Positions 12,787 to 25,093 of a stretch of DNA of 64,000 bases are shown in pieces. The DNA is taken from positions 10,215,764 to 10,279,763 of the forward strand of contig OX359283.1 in NCBI GenBank assembly GCA_947179155.2, written 5' to 3'. This DNA is from Hedera helix (taxonomy: Eukaryota; Streptophyta; Magnoliopsida; Apiales; Araliaceae). The notes under the pieces are model-generated. The model saw only the letters and a list, made by a program, of their open reading frames with translations, had not been told where the DNA came from and ran no database searches. A program made the translations under genes and the position numbers. Position 1 is the stretch's first letter, and each line of letters opens with the position of its first letter.

Positions 12787-12977
12787 ATTTAAAATAGGAT
12801 CATTAATCTCACTAGTAAATCTTTAATTAGACTTGTCGAACTATATAAGGAGGGTAATATAGTTTGATGAAAATAGTGAGAGAATACCAATTTAAATAAA
12901 GACCTAATTTATTTTGGTAATTAATTAAATGAATGTATACTAAAATATTGTCTATTTTTGCATACAGAATTTTATAA

Positions 12978-15650
12978 ATGTCAAACTCACTATCACTGCA
13001 TAGCATACTTGATGCTAACAAACTGACCGGGTTAAATTACACGGACTGATTAAGGAATTTGAGAATAGTTCTCACTACTGAAAAGATTTTCTATGTCCTA
13101 AATTCGTCTATCCCTATAACTGTTGTAGAAGAAGCCTTTGAGGAAGAGATTGCTACTTTTAAGAAGTTGCAAGATGATGCAATTGTGGCTCAATGCATCA
13201 TGTTTGCATCTATGAGTAACGAGCTTCAGCGTTAGCATGAAAAGATGGATACTCCTACTATATTACTGCACGTTAAGGACCTTTATGGTGAGCAAAGTAG
13301 GACTGTTAGATATCAGATATCTAAGGAGCTCTTTCGATCTCGGATGACTAAGGGCACTACCGTTGAGACTCATGTCCTAAAGATGATCAATCTGATTGAA
13401 CAACTTGGACATTTAGGGTTCGTAATGGATGGAGAGTTGAGGCAAGATCTGATCTTGTAATCACTCTCGGACTCCTTCTCATAATTTGTTGTGAATTTTT
13501 ACGTGAAGAAGTTAGACGTCAGTTTGCTTGAGTTATTAAACATGTTGAAAGCTGCAGAGGGTCACTTCCCATCCAAGAAGGGCCAAGTCTTGTTGGTGGA
13601 TGATTATTCCAAGAAGAGGAAGGGGCCCAATGGTTCTTCTAAAAAGAAGAAGGCTAAGGGCAAGGTAAAGGCAAAGGACAATAAGAAAAATGATCCTGAT
13701 AGCAAAGGAATATGCTTCCTTTGTAATAAGTCGGGTTACTAAAAAAGAAACTGTAAGGAGTATCTTGCGGATCTAAAATAGAAGAAGCTTGGGGAAGCTT
13801 TAACTTCAGATCAAAGTTTGTTCATGATTGAAATAAACATTTCTGTAAGTCAAAGTTTTACTTGGGTATTAGATACTGGGTATGGTTCTCACATATGTAA
13901 CACTATGCAAGGACTAAGCAGAAGTAGAAAGCTAAACAAAGATGAAGTTGTCATGCGCATGGGGAATGAGGCAAAGGTTGCTGCATTAGCCATATGAACT
14001 TATTGTTTAGCACTACCTACGATTAAGTCCATCAGTTTAAATAATTGTTATTATGTTCTAGTACTTATTAGAAATATTATTTCTATTCTTATATTAAACA
14101 AGGATGGTTTTCATATTATAATTAAGAATAACAGTTGTTCTATTTATATTGATAATGTTTTGTATGGTACTAGTAAATTACATAATAGACTTTATTTACT
14201 TGACTTACATGAAAATATATTACAAATCGAACAAACTAAGAAAAGAAAAAAAGATAACGCAAATTATACCTTTATGTGGCATTGCAGACTTGGTCATATT
14301 AATGAAACAAGATTAAATAAGTTGCATAAAGATAGGCTTTTAGAGCTTTCTGATTATGAATCATATCCAACTTGTGAATCTTGTCTCATAGGTAAAATAA
14401 CTAAATCTCCTTTTAGTGGAAAATGAGATAAAGTTATAGAGTTGATTTACACAGATATATGTGGGTCCTCAATGAATGCACGATGAGGGTATTCATATTT
14501 TATTACTTTATATGGGAATTTGATGAAATACAAGTCTGAATCATTTGAAAAGTTTAAAGAAAACAGAAGTGAAGTAAAGAAACAAATTAGCAAGAATATT
14601 AAGATTCTTTGATCGGACCGAGGTCGTGAATACTTAAGTAATGAATTTCTAGATTATCTCAAAGAAAATGGTATAATCTCACAATGGACTTCACCAAGTA
14701 CACGACAATTAAATGGTGTATCTAAAAAGAGAAATTGAACATTGTTGGACTTGGTTCATTCCATGATGAGTTTTATCGATCTTCTAGTTTCCTTATGGGG
14801 TTATGCCCTAGAAACGACTGCATACCTACATAACAAAGTACCTTCTAAATCCGTTCCTAAGACTCTATATGAAATATGAACAGGAAGGAAACCTAATATT
14901 AAGTATGTTAAGATTTGGGGTTGTTCAACTTATATCAAAAGATTTTAGCATGATAAGCTAAAGATATGATCTGATAAGTGTAAATTTATAGGACACCCTA
15001 AAGAAACTACAGAGTATTATTTCTATCATCCTAATGATTAAAAGGTGTTTGTTGCGAAACATACTACCTTTTTGTAAAAGGAGTTTATCCTCGAAAGGGG
15101 TCAGTGGGAGTAAGATAGACTCTGATGAAGTTCACGAATCACAAAACACTATGGGTTAAAGTAACACAACTTAATGTACGATAACCTATTTGTAAATCTA
15201 GAAGAGTATCGAAGATACCTGATAGGTATGGATTCATTATAGATGATAATGACGAGGTACACATCATAAATTATGATGATCCATGGACTTATGAAGAGGC
15301 AATGAGTAGTAAAGACTCAGAAAAATGGCTAGCAGCTATGAAATCTAAGATGGACTCTATGTATGAGAACCAAATATGGACTTTGGTTACTCCGCCTAAG
15401 GGCATTAAACACATTGGGTGCAAATAGGTCTTTAAGAGAAAGACTGGAATAGAAGGCAAGGTAGAGACCTGTAAGGTCTGACTACTTGCAAAAGGTTTTA
15501 GACAAATACAAGGTGTTGACTATGATGAAATCTTCTCACCAGTAGCGATGCTTAAGTCCATTCAGATTTTGCTTGCAATTGCAACTTCTCATGACTACGA
15601 GATCTGACAAATGGACATGAAAACAACTTTCCTCAATGAGAAACTAGGAG
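12978..15650 (+). pseudogene. Decayed copia gag-pol of copy A', 3' truncated in RT
   Basis: A gag-protease-integrase-RT polyprotein on one frame from the ATG at 12978 to about 15060, broken only by in-frame stops (about seventeen by eye), then shifted to another frame to 15650. Visible landmarks: a UBN2-type gag segment (13245-13460), a zinc knuckle that keeps CFLCNKSGY and then meets a stop (13713-13742), the protease motif LDTG at 13869, the HHCC-type CESCLIGK near 14370, the integrase block SDRGREYLSNEF at 14613, and the RT start with QMDMKTTFLN near 15610. RT palm catalytic residues and RNase H are gone because the element ends abruptly against an inverted LTR fragment. Clearly Ty1/copia; lineage not assigned. 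Confidence 0.85.
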
Positions 15651-15890
15651 AGGATAAAGGTCTTAAGGGATATGTTTAAGTATAACTTATCATACGCAAG
15701 ATACTATGATGATCTCAAGTTCAATGATCACTTATACTACTGTCACATTTGGAATTCTTATTGACAGCCGAGTAAAACTCAATTAGGTATTCCTTTAGCA
15801 AGTATGTTCAGTGAACCTATTCTCTAATAAGCACATACATACTTGCTTTAGTGTCTCTACAAAAACACAAATGATTATGAGATTAATTAT
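15651..15890 (-). mobile_element. Inverted family-A LTR fragment, part 1
   Basis: Reverse complement of an internal part of the family-A LTR (compare 36940-37160). It ends inside the sequence GATTAATTAT, where the Athila element C1 is inserted, and continues after C1 at 21504. Confidence 0.75.
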
Positions 15891-17354
15891 TGATAAGTAA
15901 ATTTTATATCTATTTATTAGGTATTTTATGCTTAATAATTTGTGGGTTTTAAGTATTTTTAGTATTTTAGGTAATTTATTTAATTTTATGCATTTTTATT
16001 ATTTTTACTATTTTATATTAATTTTATTAATTTTTAATTTCATTTTGTAGCAAAATTGAAGTCAGATGGCAAAACAATATTTTTCAAAACAAGTTCAACC
16101 GGGTGCAATGCGCGGTAGCAGGAATTTAAGCCTCAAAACACGTGTGGCATGTGGACATGGAATAAAGAATAAAGAGCAATGCGTGGCACGTGGACACGGG
16201 AATTAAGCAACAGCTTCAGCAGATTTTTTACTTCTTAATTGCTATAGGTCCCATAATTAATTAAGGCATATTATATATGTATATAAGCAGCATGTTCGTG
16301 GTCTAGTAGGCTAAAATAAGAGTCAAGAAATAAATTAGAATTCTTAGCAAATTTGGAAAATGGGTTAAATTAGGAGTTTTTATATTTTATTATTTGTATT
16401 TTAAATTCTATTAGGGTTTGAAAATTATAATTCCTATTAAGGTTATGATTAATTATATAGCCTATAAATAGGAGACTTGAGATACAATTGAACATGCAAC
16501 TTTTACTAGAAAAATTATCTCTATTATTCTTTTGTGCTTTTCATAGCTATGTGTGGCTAAACTATTTTTCTTGATTTAAGTGATTGAAGTCATTAAGATT
16601 AATACACTGTAAAATTTAATTTATTTTAATTGTTCAATTTATATTTTGAGTATTGGATATTTTTCTGTATTTATTTATATAATTGATTTGTTTAATTTCT
16701 AGGATGTCTACTAGTTTATTATTCGCATTAGTCTACTGTTAAATTAAATATCAAATCCGTAATTATTTGGTCACTTTAATTTATGAAGCAACTAAAATTA
16801 ATAATTATTTTACAAATTAAAAGATTGTTATATCTTAGGAAGAATATTCATCTAAATTAAATGCAGACGCTTGACTTGTGTTATTTAGTTCAACGATCTC
16901 TCTATCTCTTAAAGTTGTTACTAGGTTAAATCTATAGCGCTTGTCTAAGGTTATTTAGTAGTTAGGGTTATTTAGATCGCTTGTTTTTGCTTAACTAAAA
17001 ATAAGGAGAGATAGGAAATTATTCGAATGAGAGTAATTATTTCACATTGAATATTTAAAATATGAATTGATTTATTCTTGCGTCAATGATCAGTTGTAAA
17101 TTCTTGATGATGGATGTTAACTTGAACCAAGGCTCTTTCTTCTTATTTATTTCATTAAATTACCTGCATATTTATTTTAGTTAATTTTATTTAAATTATT
17201 TCTTTAATTCAAACCCCCCCCCCCCCCAATTTTAGTTTACAAAAACATAAAATTAAATTAATCATTCTCTGTGGGGTCGACTCTTACTTGTACTACTACA
17301 TTAATATTTTTCCAAAGTAATATTTTATTTTTGGGTGTCTGCGATAGCACACCA
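15891..17354 (+). mobile_element. C1 5' LTR
   Basis: Starts TGATAAGTAAATTTT and ends AGCACACCA. TATA-like CCTATAAATAGGAG lies at about 16460. A C-run (17214-17227) sits near the 3' end at a point where the 3' LTR has an A-run and only four C. A decayed tRNA-Asp primer site, TCACCGTTATCGGGG, follows at about 17362. Confidence 0.85.
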
Positions 17355-17490
17355 AATTTTGTCACCGTTATCGGGGAATTGATTCTAATTTAATTTTTTG
17401 TTTTTGTAAACTTTTTTTTTAATTTAGTAATTTTTCTTAGATTTTATTTTTTCTAGTTTTTCATAGTTTAATTAAGTTGTACAGGTAAAA

Positions 17491-18654
17491 ATGAAATTCA
17501 TGGCTGATTATGTTAATGAGGTAACTATTTCTTCTCTTAAACAACAAATTGATAGTCCAACTTCTCTTGTTTATCAAATGGTTGAAGGTAATGCGCAACC
17601 GATATAAGCTTGTAGGATTTGTGTGGCAATAGGACATCCAACTGATATGTGCCCAATTCTTCGAGAGAAGTCATATGAACAAGTCAATGTAGCAAGTGGT
17701 TTTCCTGGTCAACCGCAAAGGAGATATGATCCATATTCATACTCGTATAATTCAGGATGAAGGGATCATCCTAATTTTGGCTATAAGAATCCACAAATGA
17801 ATCTGCCCGCAAATCAGAATTTTTCAAGTTATCAGCAATACATGCAACCATATCCCCAACAACAATAAGACCAATTATCTAATTCTGATATATTTTTAGA
17901 GGATATGATTAAACAACTTACCGCTAACACTTTACAATCACAACAGTGTCAATAATTTAATTTTGTTATGTCTTTAGAGGATATGATTAAATTAATTGAA
18001 ACTAATAATTTGCAATTTCAACAGGATAATTTATAATTTCAACAGGATACTTTACAATTTCAACAAGATATGAGGGCAAGTATTCAGGAAAATAATGCAA
18101 TTATTCAGCATTTGGGTACTCAAATGGGACAAATCGTAATCGATCAATTAGAAGAGCAAAATTCTGAGCAAGTACCTTCTCAAACGATGGATAATCCAAC
18201 GGTGGATAATCCAATGGAGAATACAAGTGCACAAGTGTTAAGAAGTGGTAACGATGTAGAAGATTCTGAAAAGACAGTCTCTCTACCGTCAAAACAAGAT
18301 AAAGCAAACAACATCAATGAAGCGGACAGTGTCAATATAGTCGATTATGTTATTTTTTATGATGACAAGCCTAAGGTGGAGGAAATTTTTGGGGAAACAA
18401 ACAAGGAAAATGTGGATATTGCAATTACCAACAATTTAGAGTTAGAGGAAGAAGGAGAAATTGAACTGAAACAAGATTTGAAGGAGGCTGAAGCTGCATT
18501 AAATTCTTTACCAGTGATTTTAGATAATAATGCAATTATTTTCTTTCCATGGCCTATTACTCGTGTCAAATTTTTATCTTTTGTTTTGCAAGATCCCATT
18601 CTAAATTTAAAGAATCTTCCTAGTCATCTCAAATATTTATTACTTGAAAAATGA
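17491..18654 (+). pseudogene. Partial Athila gag of C1
   Basis: A single frame from the ATG at 17491 to the stop at 18654, interrupted by five stops (17605, 17758, 17866, 17953, 18034) but no frameshift. The first ~200 residues of the Athila gag, present in C2, are missing. The canonical CX2CX4HX4C knuckle is intact (CRICVAIGHPTDMC, about 17614-17655), followed by the PYSxxYNSG and RDHPNF block, Q-rich repeats, and a long acidic tail. The last stretch, LNLKNLPSHLKY, is the linker that in complete Athila polyproteins leads into RT. The protease that should precede it is deleted, and nothing of RT follows. Confidence 0.8.
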
Positions 18655-20058
18655 GTTGAACATTCATGTCAATCCAAAGGAGATTAAATCTACCGATGAA
18701 AAATAACGTGATGGATGGGGTACTCAAAATTCATGAAGTTGGAGTGACGTGATCATTTATCATGTTGTCGAGCCAATGACAATTAACAAAGGCGCTGCTT
18801 GGGAGGCAACCCAATGAGAATATAATTTTCTTTCTTTTTACTTTTACATTTATATTTTATATTATTTGTGTTTTTTCTTTGCATTTTACTTTACATTGGG
18901 GACAATATAAGTTTTATGTGTATGGAAAGGGATTTAGAATTTTTGTTATTTTTAGGTCAAATTTTAAAATTTTGAATTTTGTGGGTATATTCACTGCAAA
19001 CCCTCACGAGACAAAACTCGTCCACTTGGGGTTTAAAGGCTTGTTGCACATGCCATGTGTAATCGTGTTTCTTACAAAAAATGAGATAGTTTTTTATTTT
19101 TTTATTTTTAGAATGAGTCACTTGGGCAATGAATTAATTGAATTTTTAAATTTTTAGCCAATGATAAAAAAAATTGATTTTTATTTAATAACTTTTAGAA
19201 AATGGATAAATTTTTGCTTAGTTTAAATTTAATTATTTGTTGGTTATTACTTTGTTTGAGATCTTTTAATTTTTTATGCACTTATATCCATTTGTTTGAA
19301 CTAATTTTAACTTAGAAAAGCTTATATGGTTAAATGTTTATGGAAGATATTTTTGAGTTCTATATCTTATTTAAGCATTATTTGAAGTGAAATATAAGAC
19401 AAAATATAATTTGGAGCAAATAATTTAGGTAAATTTTCTAGGATTGTTGAAAAAAAATCTTGTGGTGGGTTGAGATAGAGCGTAAAATGCACTCACTCAT
19501 AAACACATGAAAAAGTGAGATGGAGCATAAAATGCACTCACCGAAAAATAAAAATAAAAGAAAGGAAGGAAAAAATGGGATGGAGCATAAAATGCACCCA
19601 TTAAAAGAAAAAAAAATGGGAAAAAAATTGAAAAATTAATATTAATAATCTAAGTGTGCCTAATTATTTGAAACATTTTGATCTTCTGGTATATATTTGT
19701 CTATATTAGCAAAGAGTGATATGAAAAATAAGTATATAGAGTTTTGTTATATATCTTTTATAAGGTAATTAATAACTTAAACTTATCTAAGTTTTGATTA
19801 GTTTGATACATTTAGATTCACACACACACGAAGGGTCTTAAGTAAAGTAATATTAATAAATATGTTAAAATTTTGTGTTTTGCATGATTTTAAATTTTTC
19901 TTTGAGTTATCATTTAATTTTTCTTTTAGGCTAATGTTGAATTCATATTCATTTGTTGCTCAGGTAAGTCAGTCATGTTAGTTGGCTTATTTAGTAGAGT
20001 TTAAATTTTTATTCTTGTTTCGTTTGAGAACAAGCAAAGATTTAAGTGTGGGGGTATT
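18655..20058 (+). other. C1 3' untranslated region
   Basis: AT-rich 3' region with the conserved GGGAGGCAACCCAA block near 18799-18813, the three-hairpin cluster (19470-19602) and a short purine-rich tract, AAGTGTGGGGG, just before the 3' LTR. The frame at 18879-19157 is not supported as a gene; it is broken in the parallel region of C2. Confidence 0.7.
19470..19602 (+). repeat. Three-hairpin cluster, C1
   Basis: Three copies of GGAGCATAAAATGCA (the first varied) sit inside complementary arms: TGAG/CTCA at 19471-19495, GTGAG/CTCAC at 19515-19541, and AATGGG/CCCATT at 19574-19602. They are spaced by A-rich linkers. The inner GCAT/ATGC pairs in copies two and three. C2 has the same cluster at 52608-52739. 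Confidence 0.75.
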
Positions 20059-21503
20059 TGATAAGTAAATTTTATATCTATTTATTAGGTATTTTATGCT
20101 TAATAATTTGTGGGCTTTAAGTATTTTAGATAATTTATTTAATTTTATGCTTTTTTTAATTATTTTTACTATTTTATATTAATTTTATTAATTTTTAATT
20201 TCATTTTGTAGCAAAATTAAAGTCTGGTGGCAAAACAGTAATTTTCAGAACAAGTTCAACCGGGAACAATGCGCGGCAGCGAGAATTTAAGCCTCAAAAC
20301 GCGCGTGGCACGTGGACGTGGACTAAAGAATAAAGAGCAATGTGTGGCGTGTGGACACAAGAATTGAGCAATAGCTTCAGCATATTTTTTTCTTCTTAAT
20401 TGCTATGGGTCCCATAATTAATTAAGGCATATTATATATGTATATAAGCAGCACGTTCATGGTCCAGTAGGCTAAATTAAGAGTCAACAAATAAATTAGA
20501 ATTCTTAGTAGATTTGGAAAATAAGTTAAATTAGGAGTTTTTATGTTTTATTATTTGTATTTTAAATTCTATTAGGGTTTGAAAATTATAATTCCTATTA
20601 GGGTTAGGATTAATTATATAGCCTATAAACTTGAGATACAATTGAACATACAACTTTTACTAGAAAAATTCTCTCTATTATTCTTTTGTGCTTCTCATAG
20701 CTATGTGTGGCTAAACTATTTTTCTTGGTTTAAGTGATTGAAGTCATCAAGATTAATACACTGTGAGATTTAATTTATTTTAATTATTCAATTTATATTT
20801 TGAGTATTAAATATTTTCCTGTGGTTATTTATATGATTGATTCATTTAATTGCTAGGAGGCCTAGTAGTTTATTATTCGCATTAGTCTACTTTAAATTAA
20901 ATATCAAATTCGTAATTGTTTGGTCACTTTAATTTATAAAGCAACTAAGATTAATAATTATTTTACAAATCAAAAGATTGTTATATCTTAGGAAGAATAT
21001 TCATATAAATTAAATGCTGACGCTTGACTTGTGTTGTTTAGTTCAACGATCTCTCTATTTCTTAATGTTGCTACTAGGTTAAATCTCTAGCGCTTGTCTG
21101 AGGTTATTTAGTAGTGAGGGTTATTTATATCACTTGTTTCTGCTTAACTAAAAATAAGGAGAGATAGAAAAATTATTCGAATGGGAGTAATTATTCCACG
21201 TTGAATATTTAAAATATGAATTGATCTATTCTTGCGTCAATGATCAGTTGTAAATTCTTGATGATAGATTTTAACTTGAACCAAGGCTTTTTCTTCTTAT
21301 TTATTTCATTAAATTACCTGCATATTTATTTTAGATAATTTTATTTAAATTATTTTTTTAATTCAAAAAAAACCCCAATTTTGGTTTACAAAAACATAAA
21401 ATTAAACTAATCATTCTCTGTGGGATCGACTCTTATTTGCACTACTATATTAATATTTTTTCAAACAAAGATTTTATTTTTGAGTGTCTGCGACCGCATA
21501 CCA
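20059..21503 (+). mobile_element. C1 3' LTR
   Basis: Starts TGATAAGTAAATTTT and ends CGCATACCA. It is collinear with the 5' LTR with scattered substitutions and small indels (several percent by eye), so the insertion is not recent. Confidence 0.85.
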
Positions 21504-21797
21504 ATCATCATTTTCATAAGAGCATGCATATTATATACTAATATATCCGGATTCACTAATTCTCATTTTAGTGATCCCACGATTAGGAACAAGTTTAGTT
21601 TTAAGTTATCTTGAATTTAGATCTCATTAGCATGATCATCATCATGATTTTAAAAATATTACTCAACAACTATGGGTTTATCATAATTAATATCAACAAT
21701 TAAATATGGTTAAAGAAAATACATTTGTATAAATAATCTTTTATTAATTATCGAATAAGATTATAAAGTATATGCAATATCACATCAAATATAATTG
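21504..21797 (-). mobile_element. Inverted family-A LTR fragment, part 2
   Basis: Continues the inverted LTR interrupted at 15890. It ends near the LTR start (CATCAAATATAATTGAC), but the terminal ~20 bp including TGAAAGTA are missing at the junction with gypsy element E. Confidence 0.75.
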
Positions 21798-22127
21798 ACA
21801 TAAAACCCCAACTTTTATGAAATATAAATTTAATTTTTCTTTATATATTTTCTTCTGAAACAGTAAATGAACAAATTGACAAAAGTGAAAATTAAGAAAT
21901 ATTTGTACAAATTTTATCTTATCGGAGAATATTCATTTTGTCGAGGATTATTCGTTCTGTCGGAGAATATTCAATTCGTATGACGGCGCCGAAATAATAT
22001 TGGTGGACCCCCCACAACGAAATATTGTCGGATATAGAAAACGACATATGTAACCTTTCTAAATAAAAATAGTCAATGGTACTATCACTTTTAATTGTTA
22101 AAATACTCGGTGGTAAAGGAATAGTAA

Positions 22128-22212
22128 CATACGGTATTACACAGTAGCACACAGTATTGCACAGTAGCATACGGTATTGCATAGTAGCATACAGTATTGC
22201 ACAGTATTTCAT
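22128..22212. repeat. 20-21-bp minisatellite in LTR E
   Basis: About four units close to ACAGTAGCATACGGTATTGC in tandem. The open minus-strand frame at 21919-22212 exists because of this repeat and is not regarded as a gene. Confidence 0.8.
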
Positions 22213-22574
22213 ATTATTGAACTGCTAAAGTGACTATTCTACTATATTGACTTTATTGAACCAATAATTGTCACATGCACAATAATTCATATTATTGAAC
22301 TGATAATTGTTACAGTAACATATACACAGTAATTCACCTTACTAAATCAATAATTGTCATTACACAGTAACGTGCTCTTTCTTTTATTTATTTTCTACAT
22401 TACTGTTATCTTTATTATGATGTTGATTAAACTGTTGTAATCCATTATTAATTAATTTTTCTGTTTGTATTGTGAGTATCTAACTCAGAATGCCAACTAC
22501 AATGTATTTATAACAATTAGTCATAATAATGAGTAATTGTGAGTTATTGTTGAATAATTGAATTGATAAAATTA

Positions 22575-22800
22575 ATTATTTTTATTATAATAAATTATAT
22601 AAAGTTGTTTTTATTATAATAAATTATATAAAGTTATTTACTTTATATAAATTATGTAAAGTAAATTATTTTATTATGATATATTATATAAAGTTAGTTA
22701 TTTTTATATATAAAGTTAGTTGATTTATATAAAGTTAGTTGTTATATATATAAAGTTAGTTGATTTATAAAGTTAGTTGTTTTAAATATAAAGTTAATTG
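22575..22800. repeat. ATATAAAGTTAGTTG array in LTR E
   Basis: Eight or so degenerate copies of TTTATATAAAGTTAGTTG, giving way on the left to ATAATAAATTATATAAAGTT. It lies upstream of the TATA-like site, as the palindrome array in LTR G does. Confidence 0.7.
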
Positions 22801-24250
22801 AATGGTATAGATTAAAGATAATATAATAATTATAGAATTTAAAATAAATGGTGTAGATTAAAAATGATCTTTAAATAAATGGTTTAGATTAAGAAAATCT
22901 TAAAAGATGAAATGAGTGGTATGGATTAAGCATTATCTTGAAATATACGATTTTGATTAAATTAGAAAATCTTGGTTTATGATAAAAAAAATTTTGCTAT
23001 AAATAGAGATTTTAACTTGAGGATTTTTCATAAAACTTCCTTGCCTATTCTTTCTTTCACTCTCTAAATATTACTTTGTGTAAGTTCTCTTTGAGTGTGC
23101 TAAAGCCATCTTAAGTATTTATGAAGATCTGTAAGTGTACGAGTATTGTTCAAGTTTATCAACTTCATTTAAATCAATATCCAGTCACGTGTTAAGGTAA
23201 GTGGTATCATTCTTTTCATACTCTTAACTTACTATGGTATATTTGGTAAAATTTCCTGAAATGATTATATGTTCCTTAATAGTTTGTGTTTCATCTAATA
23301 TCATTTTAATTGAACCTTCCTATTTTTCTAAATCTTTCTATTGAACTTTAACCGTTATTCTGAACTGTGGATCTTGAATATCATTCTTGAATTTGAGTCC
23401 ACATCATGTTGACAATTTGGACATTATTTGAATCTACACAAAGTAAAATCATAAACTTTCGATATTTATTGATCGCCCTTTTTCTCATGTTCATCAATTA
23501 TATCACTGTTGTTGTAAATATCTGTGGACTGGGGCACAGATGATAGGATAAAGGCGATATAATTATTGTGTGTCTTTTAGGACACATAGTGAATGTTCTC
23601 TTTGACCTGAGGAAAAAAAGAATTGTTGTTTGGTATGATTATGACCAAAGGCTGAAGACTGGTATGATCATGACCATTGGTGTTATATTTGAATATCTTT
23701 GGCCTGTAATGCAAAGATGAACTGTTAACTTGCATGATTATGGACAGAAACTGTGAATTTGTATTATCATGACCAGTGGTGTTTAAGATAATAAAAGTTG
23801 ATGATATTTTTCTTAAAAATAGAAGATAGTGGACATCATAGTCTACATGATTCTTCTAATGGATTTCTCATTCTACTGCTATTATTGATCTAAAACTTGT
23901 TATTTATTATATTCTATCAAAAACTCAACTGTTAAAAGCTAATGATAAATTACTCGTCGTTATCTTAGTCATGATATTTCTTACTGGCCTATTTGAGCTC
24001 AACCTTTCTTTTTTGTTCCATTGTTCTTCAGGAAATGAGAGAATAGCTAGGTTTAGCTGAATAGAGTAAAGGTCGGATAGATAGTTGTATTAGTTTTCAC
24101 ATATTGTATATAGTGTGACAATAATAGTGAAGACTTAGTTGTGTATTATTGAGTTCTGTATTTCTGTCCTATGTACTATTTGTTTTAGTTACCGTGTATT
24201 TTATGGCGACTCAAATTGGGCTATGTAGGCCCAGATTTGGGAGCATCACA

Positions 24251-24448
24251 TTTGGTATCCGAGCTTAGGGATATGATCTTTAATAGAGATCTGGGGTAGA
24301 AGTAGAAGGAGAGAGACGAATAGATTACGTCACTAGTGTGTCGTACATAAATTAAATTTTGTTATCTAATGAGTTAGCTTGAATATGGGGACATGAAGTG
24401 ACGAGTCAGTTTGTTTAACTAACCTTTATCTTATGACCGCAGTTTAGA
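24251..24448 (+). other. Element E primer site and leader
   Basis: Primer-binding site followed by about 190 bp of leader before the gag ATG. No features beyond that. Confidence 0.6.
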
Positions 24449-24910
24449 ATGGCTTCTGAAAATCAGGGAATGAACTATTCACTACCCGAGGCAAATGTAG
24501 CTGAGAACCAGGAAGTTACAAACAATCCTCCTGCAGCTTCAGAAAATAATGTTGGTGATCATACAAATCAGGATGGTTTCTTTAGAAACGTCATGCAATT
24601 TATCCAAAATCAGGCGAGGGGAGGTCCTACCGATGGAAACGTTGATAATTCAAGGATTGTCACCGTTAAGCAATTTAAAGAGTTGGGACCACCTGAATTT
24701 TTTGGAAAGTCTAACCCACTCAAAGCGGAGCCATAGTTGAAGCAGCCGACAAAAATACTTGATGTCCTGCAATGTGCAGATAATCAAAAGGTGTTATTAG
24801 CCACCTTTATGTTACGAGGTGAGGCAGACCATTGGTAGAAGGTGGTAAAACGTATTCATCATTCGGCTCTCAAAATGTCTTTCAAGAGTTGTTCAATGAA
24901 AAGTACTTTT
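24449..24910 (+). pseudogene. Gypsy gag, N-terminal part (element E)
   Basis: From the ATG at 24449, with a stop at 24734, another near 24836 and a frame change before 24877. It reads through the gag landmarks typical of chromovirus-type gypsy elements: FKELGPPEFFGKSNP, then ILDVLQCAD, LLATFMLRGEADHW, and finally FQELFNEKYF. It stops abruptly at 24910 where the LTR of copia element B begins. A gypsy zinc knuckle and protease beyond the nested copia elements (46251-46830) may be its continuation, with the intervening ~100 or more residues lost. Confidence 0.8.
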
Positions 24911-25093
24911 TGTTGAACATTGAATGATTAAATTTGATGATTAGAAATAATGTACAAGGGCTGTATTAGATAAGATCAAAACTGTTAGGTTGATCTATTG
25001 TTAATTGTATAAAAGTCTTGTGTGTTGTACTAAGACTTAGATAGATCAAAACTGTTAGGTTGATCTGTTGGTGTAATAAAATCGTAGAAAGAA

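Larger units (their letters stand above)
11491..12977 (+). other. A' distal leader (untranslated)
   Basis: Continuation of the family-A leader, parallel to 38940-40480. It opens with a GC-richer patch (11500-11580) built of short repeats of the kind CCGCAGTGATGACC. It then runs through an AT-rich tract, a compound microsatellite, a hairpin, and four palindromes listed separately, ending at the gag start codon at 12978. No ORF of substance. Confidence 0.7.
15891..21503 (+). mobile_element. Pol-less Athila-type gypsy element C1
   Basis: Two LTRs of about 1.46 and 1.45 kb enclose a 2.7-kb interior with only a partial gag. The TGATAAG...ACACCA ends are flanked by ATTAT (15886-15890) and ATCAT (21504-21508), a 5-bp duplication with one change. 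The flanks rejoin an inverted family-A LTR. The primer site resembles the tRNA-Asp site typical of Athila, and the 3' region holds GGGAGGCAACCCAA, common in that lineage. Protease, RT, RNase H and integrase are all missing, so the element was non-autonomous. Confidence 0.85.
21798..24250 (+). mobile_element. 5' LTR of gypsy element E
   Basis: The right end, GGGAGCATCACA, is followed by a primer site TTTGGTATCCGAGC of the initiator-Met tRNA class and by a gypsy gag. TATA-like GCTATAAATAGAG lies at about 22998. The left border is set where similarity to the inverted copia LTR ends, at ATAAAACCCCAACTTTT; the first bases are uncertain by a few positions. The LTR carries a minisatellite and an AT array, listed separately. 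Confidence 0.65.

Noticed and set aside
18879..19157. 92-codon frame in the C1 3' region
   Set aside because: The parallel region in C2 has stops and indels, and the composition is that of AT-rich untranslated DNA.
15651..21797. Inverted family-A LTR as the 3' LTR of A'
   Set aside because: It is in the opposite orientation and adjoins A' in the middle of RT, so it is a separate fragment or a rearrangement product.
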